Shown here piece by piece: positions 14,880 to 26,280 of a stretch of DNA of 64,000 nt. The stretch's first letter is position 1; every line of letters begins with the position of its first letter. The translations under genes were made by a program, and so were the position numbers. Source of the DNA: Stercorarius parasiticus (taxonomy: Eukaryota > Chordata > Aves > Charadriiformes > Stercorariidae); assembly GCA_013396915.1 (NCBI GenBank), contig VWZL01001371.1, forward strand, positions 605,234 to 669,233, given 5' to 3'. The notes beneath the pieces are model-generated. The model made no database searches, had not been told where the DNA came from, and saw only the letters and a program-made list of their open reading frames with translations.

Positions 14880-15180
14880 TGATTGCGTAATCCAATTAAA
14901 AGAAGTGTATTTTCTCCTTTGTGATTAGCACTAGCCAGCCAGCATGCAAATGCCACCAGCCCCACACTTCATCATTTCCCAGTCTAATTACTGGTGAAGA
15001 AGGCTGGGGATGAGCAACAAAATTGAGTGCGTTATTGACTGCCGCACTCTCCGCCTGCTCCACACACAGGACAAAGATTAGTCATTAATCCTCCGGGTAC
15101 TGGAGGTCTCCTTCAGCTTGTCACCAAATCAAACGCTGTTCATATAACTGATTTAACTTGGCATTTGGTTACAGCAGCAG
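14880..15180. promoter_or_regulatory. Putative conserved non-coding element
   Basis: An AT-rich island containing an octamer ATGCAAAT (14944-14951), two TAATCC words (14888-14893 and 15086-15091), several AATTA words and ACAAAG. This density resembles vertebrate developmental enhancers. Conservation cannot be checked from the sequence alone. Confidence 0.35.
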
Positions 15181-18100
15181 TGGAAAAGTATCCAGCTAAC
15201 CAAGGGTTTGGCTTGCAAAATGAGCTTTCCATGGACAAATGGATCGGGGAGCCAAGAGCCAGGCGGAGCAGGACTCAGGAGGGTGCAAAGGGGGAAAATG
15301 CCCCCCAAGCCACAGCATCTCAGGTCACCGCTGACCGGTGTGTCCTGGGGTGCCCCTGCAGCCCCACCAGCACGCGCGGTCCAGGCTCGCGCCCTGCGCC
15401 CAGCCCTCGCCGGTGCGACGCTCGGCCTCGGGCTGCCTCCAGCCCCTTCCGAGCCAGGAGCTCTCTGCGCCTGCATCCCTCCCGCCTGCTCCTCCCGGGG
15501 CTCAGCGGGGATTAGCAGGGATCTTCCCTGTTGCTTGGGAGGATTAAACATGTTATCCCCCTGCAGTCATTATGGATTCAGCTTATACTTTTCATTGTAA
15601 AAAGCGGCTTTCATTTTTGAAACATCTCTTTCTCAGGCCTTCAGAGAAGGGTTCAGTGCATGCCCCATGGGAAGCCAGAACTTCTGGAAACCGTCTTCTC
15701 TCTGCCCCAATGCCAGCAAGGTTTTGGGTCAGGATGGGCTGATCCTGCCGGTCGGGCCACGTCCTGCACGGCGTCTCTCTGCTGCTGGGCTGTGCCCTGG
15801 CCACAGCCCCACGTGTGGCTCGTAGGCACCAGCCGGGCTGAGGAGCAGCCATAGCATCCCCTTCCCTCCTTCGCAAAGCCTTTGGAGGAGGCAGGTTGTG
15901 GACGGCAGCCCCGAGGTGGTGGGACTCCCTGTCCGCACAAGGCCGTGTGCTGGGGGGACGCGGACGGGATACCTGGCGGTACCGAAGGCGTTGGTTTGAC
16001 TCCCCTGGACCAGGCCGGGAGCCGAGCATTAGCTGCAGGAAAGCATCTATAAATGGAGGGAGAGCGGTTTTCCCTGCGGGTCCTGCTCTGCAGCCCAGCG
16101 GGCAGCACGCGGGACCACCCCTGCCCAGGACGGGCATCGGGGCAGAGGGAGCACCGTCGCGGGCAGGGGAGGAGGGGGGAGGCGGTGACGGAGCTTGGCA
16201 GGCGTATTCCTGACTGCACAATTAGCAATGAACAACTCCCTAATGATTGTTATAAAGTTTTAAACCAGCTAATGGGTCCTGGGAAGAAGAAGTTCATTGA
16301 AAGTACAAAGCATAAAAGAGCAAACACAAGCTGTGACATTTTAAATGAGAAGGCAGGAACCAGTCTCTCTGCAAGTGATTATGGAATTATAGTGCTGCCG
16401 CAGTTATCCGTTAGCCAGGGATGTGCCGGGAATGCAAAGCCAGGGCAGCGTGTGCCGGGGACCACAGAGCAGACAAGGAGGGCTGCCCACGGAGCGGGGG
16501 GGTCCCTGCTGGGACCCACGGGGTGCCCTGGGCGATGCTGGGGGTGCGGGGGGGCTGGCTGTGTTGCTGCCCATCCGTGTGCCCTCTTTTCCCAGCCAGC
16601 ACTAGGGAGCCAGCGACTGCCCGAGCTGTCGGTGCCCCCACCGTTCTCTGTGCCCGCGTATCGATCCTCTCACCTCCCCGGCACCCGCAGCTTTGAAGCC
16701 ATGACTGGGGATGGTGACGAGGGGACACTGTCCCCATGGGGTGGGCGCTCGCCTCCCGTTGGGGCACTGCCCGCCCAGCTCCCCAGCACGGACATGGGAG
16801 CTCCCTCCTCAGCCCAGCACACACTTTGTGTCATTTTGGCCCACGAATGTTCTCTGGAGTCTGCGATTTCTGCCGCTGCCATCACAAGCCACCGCCTCAT
16901 GCGCTGCCAAATCGCATCGTGCCGTGCCGTGTCCGTATGAGTGGATCCTTGACCTTTCCTTCCTTCTCAGGCTTCGGGCGTGCGTGTTGCCTGCGGACAG
17001 GCACCCGTGTGCTCCTGCGAGGCTGCAGCCCTGATCCAGAGAGGAAACGCGGCAAAAGCCTGGGCTCTGGCAGCCTCGGGGATGGGGGCTGCAGGCTGGA
17101 GCAGGACCCCACCTGGCCACCGCTCGCGGGAGGTGAGAAACACTCGGTGGTCCCCACAGAAGCCTCCAGACCCTGCCCCGTCCCGTGCCCGCGGCAGCAG
17201 GGGGATCTAGTGCCCGCCAGCCCCACGCAGGGCCAGGGACGTTCCAGGGGGACAAAGGAGACACGGCGACAACCCCACGTGTGCCAAAGCTGCTGCCGGG
17301 ACGAGGCAGGGAAGAAGGTTTAAATGTTTTCATTAGATTAATGTGCTGTGGCATTTTAAATTAGGAAATATTAATGTGGAAATAATGGGGATGTGCATGG
17401 GCTATTTTTCATTCCCCTCAGCAGCCTGTAGGACAAGAGAGGCCCCGGGCAGAGCTGCCGTCGCAGGAGTTGCCACTGCCCCAGGTTGATCCTCCCTCGG
17501 GATGTGCAGAGGGGGAGGCATACGCTGGCTCCAGGAGGCTCTGGATGGGACACAGCTTTGGGGGCCCGTGCCTACGCTGTCACTCCGGGAGATCTGAGCC
17601 CTTCCGACGGCCCCCCTGCCCACGGGGCATCCCCTGCCCTCGGGGTCCCTGCCTGCCCCGACCCCCGGCAGCCCCCAACACCCTGCCCACCCACGGGCAA
17701 GTAAACCAAGCTTACACCTTCCTCTTTTATTTATGACTTTCATTCCACTTTCTGCTGACTCTCTGATGGCACCGCTCCAATTTAATTAAGTAAATAAATA
17801 CAGTGATTAATTTAGATGCCGTGGACTCTTCTGCGTGAGCCCTGACAGCGCTCACGGCTGCAGGCTGGGCAGGAGATGCCCTGGTCCAACCTGCCCCACG
17901 GTCCCCCCCAGTGTCACTCTGTGTCTCCCGCAGGCTCAGCGCGGTGCTGGACCCACGGAGCCCCACGTGCTCCCACGGTGTGGCCAGAACTGTGGGTAAC
18001 AGAGAGGGGGCTCAGGACGCTCCTCACGCGAGTGGACACCCAGCGCCCCAGGCTCCAACAGGCAGAGAAGCTGGGCCCTGAGGGCAGGAGCAAGTAACGC

Positions 18101-19149
18101 CAGTTTGTGGCTTTCTGGGTTAAAAAAAAAAAAAGACTAAGTGGCATTCTTCCACTGAGTTTTGATGCAGAGCACTTCTTTAATACAATTCAGAGGACAT
18201 AACTCTGGAATAACTCTGTTAGTATCTAATTATCTTTGCTATTGACCCAGCACTCCCCAATAGTCTGGCACAGCATGGGATTTTTCCCTTAATGTGTTAT
18301 TTCCAAGTAGCCATGAAATTGCACAGGATTACAAACTTCCCCGCTTTGATGGAAACTCTTCCTACTCGGAAGGTTTCTGCAGGGAATAGAGACAAAACGC
18401 TTTAGTGTGTCGGTGAATTAAGAAGAATATTCCTTAGTCCAAAGGGTAAATTCATTTATTGCCCGCTTCTCGTGGGGCTGAAGAGGGTGGTCTTTGCACG
18501 CACAGCCCAGGAGTACGGCACGGGTCTCTGAGGGGCGGGAAAAGAGAGCAGGGATATGGAGATAAAGCTAATTAAATTGAGATTCATGGATTCAAAGACT
18601 AAAGAAGGTGCCTTATCTGGTGAGGAGGGCAGAGGGGAGGGACTGAGGACACCTGGCTTCTAATCTCAAACCTCCCCTTAATGTGTTCTGTAGCCTGGGG
18701 CAAGTCACTGCCTTCCCTTTTCATTGCCCTGCACCAAGATAAAGCATCCGGCTGTTCACACGCTCTGCAGCATTTCTGAAGCTTGGAAATGTCTGGAAAC
18801 GCTTTGAGACCCCGCGTCATTGTACAGGCTCTGGGTGCCCACCACCCCTGAGCCCCACTGTAGGCACGTCCCGGCAGCCACGCGCTCGTCCCCTCCTCCC
18901 CTCGTCCCCTCGTCCCCAGCGCTGGGTGCAAAGAGCAGCCTCCAGCTCCCATCTCTCTGCGGTGACAGGATTTGGATGTGACTGCTGAGACATCTTGCAT
19001 TTCTGCACCTCCTCTGCCCTTTTGGCAGCAGAACCCACAGCAGCAGCTGCGATTTCGCCCTGGGGATGGAGAGGGGAATGTCCCTTACGGCCGAGCTGAG
19101 CCCAACGACGCTCGGTGCGGGCACAGGCTCGGCAGCAGGACTTCAGGGG
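15181..19149. other. Gene-free interval
   Basis: GC-rich sequence with no recognisable exon. AT-rich islands lie at 16195-16400, 17320-17420, 17700-17830 and 18100-18600, and a 13-base A run at 18122-18134. A C/T-rich CGTCCCCT-type simple repeat lies at about 18885-18920. Confidence 0.6.
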
Positions 19150-19460
19150 GAGACGCAATAATATTTATGATATTAAACAAACCCGAGGCCCACAGCTAGT
19201 GGTGAAGGTAGCAAAAAGAAGATCAATATGATGGCTAATGGATACAGAAGGGCAATTTAATTGGGTGTTGTGTTTGATAAATTATTTGTAAAGTTAAACA
19301 CACAATGAAAGTATTGCAGGCCTGCCTGCTCAGGAGGTAAATGAGTCAGCTGGCACAAATTGAGCCCAGATGATTAATGGTTATAAGCACCATTGTTTGC
19401 TAAACTGACAAGTCACCAAGAGTGAAAACAAAGCTGGAATATTTTTAATTGGGTTTTATG
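19150..19460. promoter_or_regulatory. Putative conserved non-coding element
   Basis: An AT-rich island with TGAGTCAGC at 19342-19350 (AP-1/large-Maf type), CACCATTGTTTGC (SOX type), and several AATTA and TTTAATTGGG words. It is inferred to be regulatory from motif density only. Confidence 0.35.
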
Positions 19461-22030
19461 TGTGTCTCCCTGTTTGGGAGCAGGTCTTTATTTGAGCGGG
19501 GGACCCAGCGGGGCTGTGATCACAGACATCCCTGCGGCAGGTCGCGCAGTGCCCAGCTCGCCCGGGGAAGCTGCCTCTCCGGCGGGATGCGGTGGAGCAG
19601 GAGCAGCATCCCTCCGGCCCGCAGCACCCCTGTGCTCCAGCGCCTTCCTCCTGCCGGGCCCGAGGGAGGAACAGGGGTCGCTGCCCCCGCGAAGCCCAAA
19701 GCGAGAGCATTAGAGCAGATTAAGCGAACCTCTGCTGCTGTGAGCTTTATGCTCATAGAGTTGGATTAGTGCATAACGAACAACTATGTGGATTTACATT
19801 TCAAATTAACTTTGGAAAAAGTATAGTAGTCTGTCGATTGCCTAAAATACGTAACAGTTCTTTGGTCTCACATTTAAGCCCATAAAAATGCTGCTGTTAC
19901 TAAAAAATGGCTATTTTGGGAATCTGAGCCCCACATAAGCCAATTAAATTTAAATACTGACACCATTTCCTCGCAACTTTTCCTATTATTTAAAAATTAC
20001 TCCCATTCGGTTCGCCTGACTGGCGCTGGAACAGCGGCCGCAGATGGGCCGGGGATGGGCAGTGTGTGATGGCCGGCCTCCTGCTCCCGCACACGGGCAC
20101 AAGTGGGGATGAAAGTGACGTTGATTTAGCAAATGATTTTTAAAAAATGCAAAAGAGTCTTTCTCAGTAAGGACTAGGCAGAAGACAAGCGATGGCAACT
20201 TTCTCCACCCTGCTCCGCTTATGTCCTGAGCCGGGACAGGAGTCCCTGGACGTGCTCCTCAGCCGGTTATTCTAAGCCTGATTTATGTAAATCTGTGATG
20301 AAAGCACGTGTGATGTCGGTGCAGAACTTGCATCATAAGCAATGCAGCCGCCTTTTCTTTCCTCCGCTGTCCCTGCTGCAGCCGTGCCTCCGCACCCATC
20401 ACCTGGAGTTGTCTCCCCATCACATCGGCTGCTCTTCCTCCTCCTCCATCCTCCTCCATCCCCCTCCGTTCCTCCCCACCAGCGGCTCACCCTCGTCCAC
20501 GCCAGCTGGGTGCTGGTCAGCCAGACTGCGCCTCACCACCCCCGGGCGCAGGGTCCCGGCCGTCGTGGTTCCGAGCAAATCAAGTTGGGCAGAAAAGCAG
20601 TTTTACGTGAGCACCTTCTGCGGGTACCAGAAGGTCAGCTGCCACCCGCCTGCGACCCGGTATTGACAGCCCAAGAGTTTGGAACTAACGAAAGAAGTGA
20701 CGAGGTCTCACAATGACCAAGTCTGAATGGAGTGGTTTCTGGCACCCTTTCAAATTGATTTTAAATATGAACTCCCTTTAATCCTCCTCCCTATCTCATT
20801 CCCTACATCGCTGATTCCTCATCAAACAGTTTAAATTAATTTGAGCCCGCCGTCCTCTGCCCTGTTATCTTTTCCCCCCTCATTTATGAATTTTAAATCA
20901 ACTTGTTAACAACCTACTTAGTTGCATAATTTTGCTGTAATAATCCCTGCCGCTGGCCGATTGCATATTAATTCTGGAGATAACATGCTCTGCAACCGAC
21001 GGCGCGGCAGGCTCACGGCGGTGCTCTCGCTGCCAGCAGTGACCGCCGCACCAGGAAAATGCCTTTGGACAGACCAGTAGCCCAGTGGCCACCGGGACTT
21101 GGGTTACTGGTGCTTTGCCTCCCGCCCGCTGCTCCCCAGCCCAGACCTTTCCCCACCACACTGGGGCCGCAGCCCCTGCACGGCTGGCGCGGGGGGGCCG
21201 TGGCTTGGTGCTGTGCGGGGACACCGCGGCACGGGGTGTCTTCACCATCCCTTCCCTCCGAGCCGGCACACGTCGTCTCTATTCGTCCTCACAGCCCAGA
21301 GGCTCCAGAGCAAGCTGCGATGCAGACAAGTTTCCAAGATGGAAATGGAAGATACAATCTATAAATCATTTCCTAAGGGTTATGATAATGGCTTATTGAT
21401 TAATAGGAGAGGGTAGAGAAAACATGGGAAGCGCTGGAGGTCATAAATCCTGTAAATTAGGTAACCCTGCGTGTGCCAAGCGATGCGAGCTCTGCGCTCG
21501 GGTCCCCGCCTGGCAGCGGCTGCGTTCCTTGCCTTGGTGAAGTTTTAACGCTCCCCACCAGCAGCAGGGCCGGGCTCAGCAGGGCCAGCCCCATTCTGTG
21601 GCTGCAGGAACGGTGGTTATGAATCCCACGGGTTTTCCCCTCGGCTCCGCAGGTGAAGATCACTTCAATGAGATGCTCAGGGAGCCCCCGCTCAGCTCCT
21701 CTGCTCTCCGTCCCGGTGAGGTTTAATTCCCCTCCCACACTCCGCTTTCATCCCTCCTCTCTTGTCCCTCTTAAGTCATTGAAAGCAGCGCTTCTTTATT
21801 TGACCATGCTGTGCATTAATCCGGCTTGTTCTACTTCCATGGAGACACGCTGGGAGTGCTGGTCCTTATTTTTCCTGCTTTTTGTTGTTTTTGTATAAAT
21901 TTCATGGCTAAAGAAAAGCTGTCCATTACCTCTAACAACAACAGATCAGCCAGAGGACTGCAATGAGCAGTCTGTTCCAGCAGGCAAGTGCTTTACCTTA
22001 ATTATAGAACGTACCTGCTCTTTCCTAAGA
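19461..22030. other. Gene-free interval
   Basis: GC-rich and AT-rich segments alternate (AT-rich at 19720-20010, 20680-21000, 21330-21480 and 21720-22030). A CCT-type simple repeat lies at about 20436-20470. No exon was recognised. Confidence 0.6.
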
Positions 22031-22039
22031 GCTGGTGAC

Positions 22040-22420
22040 TGGCGGCTCTGCCAGTATGTGACCAGGGACCGCCAGCACCGCTGGCCCCCGCCCAGGAGCT
22101 GCCGCTCGGCGCCGCCGCTGGCGGGGACCGGCTCCGGGGCACCCGGGGCCACTAGCCCCTGGAGCCGCGGCCTCACGGTGCCCTCTGGCGACTCGGCGGG
22201 GAAGGGCCACGGGACGGGAGCTCGGGTCGCCGTGGCCTCCCCCTGCTGCCGGGGGCTGCCCCTGCCCGGCCCCCCCCGCGGAAAAGGGGGGGCTGAGAGA
22301 GGAGCTGAAGGACAGCGGGGGCGGGGGCTGAGCCCTCCCCGGCCGGACCCTGCAGCCAGCACCCGCCCCAGCACCCAACGCCGCGAGAGAGACCTCCTGC
22401 TTCCCCCCCAGCTGAAAAGG
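22040..22420. promoter_or_regulatory. CpG-dense patch with CTCF-like motif
   Basis: About 380 bp rich in CpG between two AT-rich islands. The minus strand at 22190-22178 reads CGCCAGAGGGCAC, a close match to the CTCF core. Whether it is an insulator or a promoter is unknown. Confidence 0.4.
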
Positions 22421-22679
22421 GACTGTTCACTCTGCCAGTGATGTGGTGATGTCATTAAGGAGCAATTTCTGGGGGTCTTGTGTCCTTGTTCCCCTTACCT
22501 CTTACCCCGGCGTCGGGGAGATGCTCCTCTGCGTGTCGGGGGGCATCGGCCCCCAGCGCCGTCCTGGGACCCCCTCGATAATTAGCACTAACCAGGCTCC
22601 CCGGGGTGCAGGATGATGGGTGCCAGGCCGGAGGAGAGCAATGAGGGCTGCAGCCGCCCGCGGCGACTCTCGGTGCCCT

Positions 22680-23005
22680 GTCCAGGAGATGATAATATGC
22701 ATTCAGAAATCATTATAAATAATTAGTAAGCTGGTATTCCAGGGTGATATCCCATAATCAAACATAATGATTTCGTAGTGTTTGAGCGAGAACCAGACAT
22801 TTCAAGATAATGGCTTGCTTTGCCTTTTATTTGGTGTGTATTAGATCCCCATATGGTCTCAAAAGCAGTCATTAGCACAACTGTAGTTTATAATTAGGTC
22901 TGTTCTGACTTGTATGCTATTCATTACATGCTTAAAGTCAGACCTGAGAAGATCTCGTTTTTAGGACAGGACAAAACTGTAGCTTCAACTAATGGGAGAT
23001 CTTAC
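22680..23005. promoter_or_regulatory. Putative conserved non-coding element
   Basis: A 325-bp AT-rich island with ATAATTAGTAAG, CATAATCAAACATAATG, CATTAGCAC and TATAATTAGG words, flanked by GC-rich DNA. It resembles a homeodomain-dense enhancer; this is inference only. Confidence 0.35.
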
Positions 23006-24724
23006 CGCTTTTGAGACAAGATGCATCGCGGAGCAGTGACGGTCCCACCGGGACCCCGTTTCCCGGCGCGGCACCGCTCCCACCCGCCCAGGCCGGCACC
23101 AGCTCTGGGTCCCGGCTGCTGCTGAGCAAATTGCCCCATTTTACTGGTCTTTCCCTTTGCGCAGGAAGAAACCTGGATGACAAGCTCCTAAATTGTTGTA
23201 TAGACATTTGCAAGTGTTCCCTTAGCTCCGGCGCGTGACCCGTCCAGCACCGGCTGTTCAGAGCTGCTGGCCACAGAGCCCTGGAGCTGGGGTTTGGTGA
23301 GGATGCACGTTGAAGGCTCTGGTGCACCATCGATGTGTCTGCACGTCCTGGCTGGGCCCGGCGCTGGGGCTGCCTGCGCGCCTTTGCTGCGGGCTGGGAC
23401 TGCGTCCGCGTGTGGCTTTTCCCCCTTTAGCTTTGCCGAGGGACAGCGGCGGTTTGGGATGACACCCAGCGCCGGGCCAGGGGTCGTGCTGGGACGTGAT
23501 GCCCTGACTGGCTCCTCAGCCATTTCCTAGGCTTGGGGACAACCTGATGTCCTAGCAGAAATTGTTCTGGGTGAGATCGAGTGTTTTATTTTAAAATGTT
23601 ACTAACAAGTTAGTCCCTCACTGCCCTGCTCTCACCCCAACCCAAAGCCCCATCCCCAGCTGCGATGTCCTGCCCAGCCCCACCAGGGCCCCCCCGGCCT
23701 CGCTGGGAGCCCAGCGCCACTCTCGGCTCTGCCCGGGCCATGCTCCCGCTGCAGACAGCCCCAGGAACCCGCTGGGTGCCCCGTGGGCTGCTCCGGCCGC
23801 TCTGCCACGGGCACCAGTGCCGACTGCACGTAGGTGCGGGGCAGGGCCGGGTCCCACGGCTGAGGACAGCTGGGGATGACGCTCCCGCAGCGCCCGCTGA
23901 CAGCGTGGGACCCAGCTCTCTGTCAGCAGCTTCCCCTCCTGCCCCGGTGCGCTGGGGCGGATCCAGGGATTAACCTCCAGGGTGTCTCTGGGAAGGGGAT
24001 AATCGCCAGCCCGTTTGCTGCAGTCTCAGTTGAAAACCAGGCAAATCTGCTCCCTCCATGCAGATAAAAGTGATGAAGATATCAGAGATGTGACACACCG
24101 CAGTGTGGGACTTGACTCTTCATTACTGACTCATCTGACTGCAGAATTGATTCCATTTCCACACGGTTTATTGCAGTTCAAAGCCTGGTTAGCTTTACCG
24201 TCCCTTTGCCCGTGGGCCGCGGGCGCTGCAGGGACAGACATCAGAGGAAGGGGAGCGCAGAGGGGTCAGCGGGGGGCGCGGGCTCCGCACCCGCCGTGAC
24301 ACCGCTGGGGTCCCTTGCAGCAGGGACGGGGCGGTGGGAGCGCAGCACGGCTGGAGGAGGGATGCAGCGCATCGCCTGACGGGGAGGAGACGAAAACGAG
24401 ACGCTGATCTGTAATTGCAAACAATGAAATCCACGAAAACAGGCTCATTCTTATGCACAACATGTGGCCTCTAATTAAATTTTAAACATGTTTCATTTTC
24501 TGTCTTTTCCCCCCTAATTTTCCATAGAAGGTAATTAGCTTTTTTTTTTTATTTCTGTGGGTACGTAATTAATTAATACTTTGTTAACCGTGGCCAGGAT
24601 CAGACTGTTTTGATTTACTCCCCGTTAACCCTTCCCCGGTGCCGTTACTCTCAGCCCGCAGCCGCAGGTACAGGCAAGGGGCAACCCGCCGCAGCCCTGC
24701 CCGCACCCCCCGGCTCCCCCCGCA
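23006..24724. other. Gene-free interval
   Basis: GC-rich to about 24000, then AT-rich patches at 24000-24190 and 24400-24620, the latter with a T run at about 24541 and TAATTAATTAATAC. No exon was recognised. Confidence 0.6.
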
Positions 24725-24750
24725 NNNNNNNNNNNNNNNNNNNNNNNNNN
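24725..24750. other. Assembly gap (26 N)
   Basis: A short run of N directly beside a minisatellite, which suggests unresolved repeat copies. Confidence 0.99.
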
Positions 24751-25016
24751 CCTGCCTGCGAGCTGCCAGCTCCTGCCCACTCCTGCCAGCTCCCGCCCTC
24801 TCCTGCCTGCGAGCTGCCAGCTCCTGCCAGCTCCTGCCTGCAAGCTGTTCCTGCCCACTCCTGCCTGCTCCTGCCTGTGATCCCCTGCGGCCTGGCGGCT
24901 GTTCCTGCCCGCTCCTGCCAGCTCCTGCCAGCTCCTGCCTGCAAGCTGTTCCTGCCCACTCCTGCCTGCTCCTGCCTGCAAGTTGCCAGCTCCCACCCGC
25001 TCCTGCCTGCACGCCT
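24751..25016. repeat. CTCCTGCC minisatellite with a 101-bp higher-order unit
   Basis: Thirteen copies of the octamer CTCCTGCC are spaced by short variable linkers such as AG, TG and CA. A 37-base block starting CAAGCTGTTCCTG recurs at 24841 and 24942, giving a 101-bp higher-order period. Open frames across it are by-products of the repeat on both strands. Confidence 0.9.
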
Positions 25017-25929
25017 GGCAGCAGCCCGCAGCCCCCCAAAGGCCACCTCCCTGCAGCAATTTGGGCGGTGGGTTTGCCCCGTCCTTGGGCTGGCTCCCGC
25101 CCGGGGGAACACTGCAGCGCGGTGCCGGAGCCCGGCTGGGCACTGCCCGGAGCACCAGCTGCCCCATGGGCTCCCGATACCGCACCGGCCCCTGCCCCGC
25201 AGCCCCATCCCTCCGTTCTGTGCCGATGGACCCACCCTGGCCCCTACCCCAAACCACCACCACACGTGGGGACGATTCCTGCTCACTGCAGCGCTGACAC
25301 TTCACCAGGTCCCGCACAAGAAGCGTTTCTCCTGGTCTCCAGGGCCGTGTCCTGAAATGGGCACATCTTGGCACCATCCATCACACGGGACACGGGGCTG
25401 GCAGCAGCCCTGGCTCGGAGCTGCTGGAGGAGCAGGGGTTTGTGCTGCGCCGCGCTGCGACCAAGCCTTTGCCCGTGCTGTGGCAGACGATGGTCCTGTG
25501 GCAGCTGAGCTCGGAGACGTCCCTGGTGCGGGTCACCGACGCGCTGCCCCAGCCCTAATTCTACCAGCGACCAGCTGCTCCGGCTGTAAATCTTGGTGTC
25601 TGGCTCTGCAAGCCACCAGCACAGCCCCTTCTCATGATTAATAGTAATAATTAAATTCATATCAAGCCACAGAACAACGTCACGGGGCAGCCCGGCAGTA
25701 GGAGCCACTGTTGGGACACTGACAGGCCAAGAGGGACGAGCGGGCGATGCCCTGCGGTCCCAGGAGGCTCCGCTGATTTACAGCGGGGTGCATCAGCTCG
25801 ACCCCATGTGCCCGGGGAAGCCGGCCTCGCTGCTCCCTCCCACCGGGCCCAGACGCGTCCAGGGTGGCCACGAGCATCTCCTTCTGCCCCCACCGCAGTG
25901 ACAGCACACAGCGCAGAGAGGCCCTGCCC

Positions 25930-26280
25930 TGGGGAGACCTTGGAGCCCCTTCCAGTCCCCAGAGGGGCTCCAGGAAAGCTGGGGAGGGACTCTGGAGCAG
26001 GGAGGGGAGCCATGGGACGAGGGGGGGCGGTTCTAAACTGAAAGAGAGGAGATTTAGATGAGATCTCAGGAAGGAATTCTTTGCTGTGAGGGGGGTGAGC
26101 CCCTGGCCCAGGTTGCCCAGAGAAGCTGTGGCTGCCCCATCCCTGGGGGGGTTCAAGGCCAGGTTGGACGGGGCTTGGAGCAACCTGGGCTGGTGGGAGG
26201 TGTCCCTGCCCAGGGCAGGGGGTGGCACTGGGTGGGCTTTAAGGTCCCTCCCAACCCAAGCCATCCTGTGACTCTGTGAC
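25930..26280 (+). mobile_element. CR1 LINE 3' end fragment
   Basis: The sense-strand CR1 tail is recognisable from GGCTCCAGGAAAGCTGGGG through GGTTCTAAACTGAAAG and TTCAAGGCCAGGTTGGA to the terminal octamer-like repeat TCCTGTGACTCTGTGAC. It is only about 350 bp, so heavily 5'-truncated. It sits about 3 kb downstream of the SLC16A1 poly(A) signal, in the opposite orientation to the gene. Confidence 0.88.

Noticed and set aside
24584..25641. Cys/Leu/Pro-rich or Gly/Gln-rich proteins across the minisatellite
   Set aside because: Tandem repeat translated on both strands, and interrupted by N.
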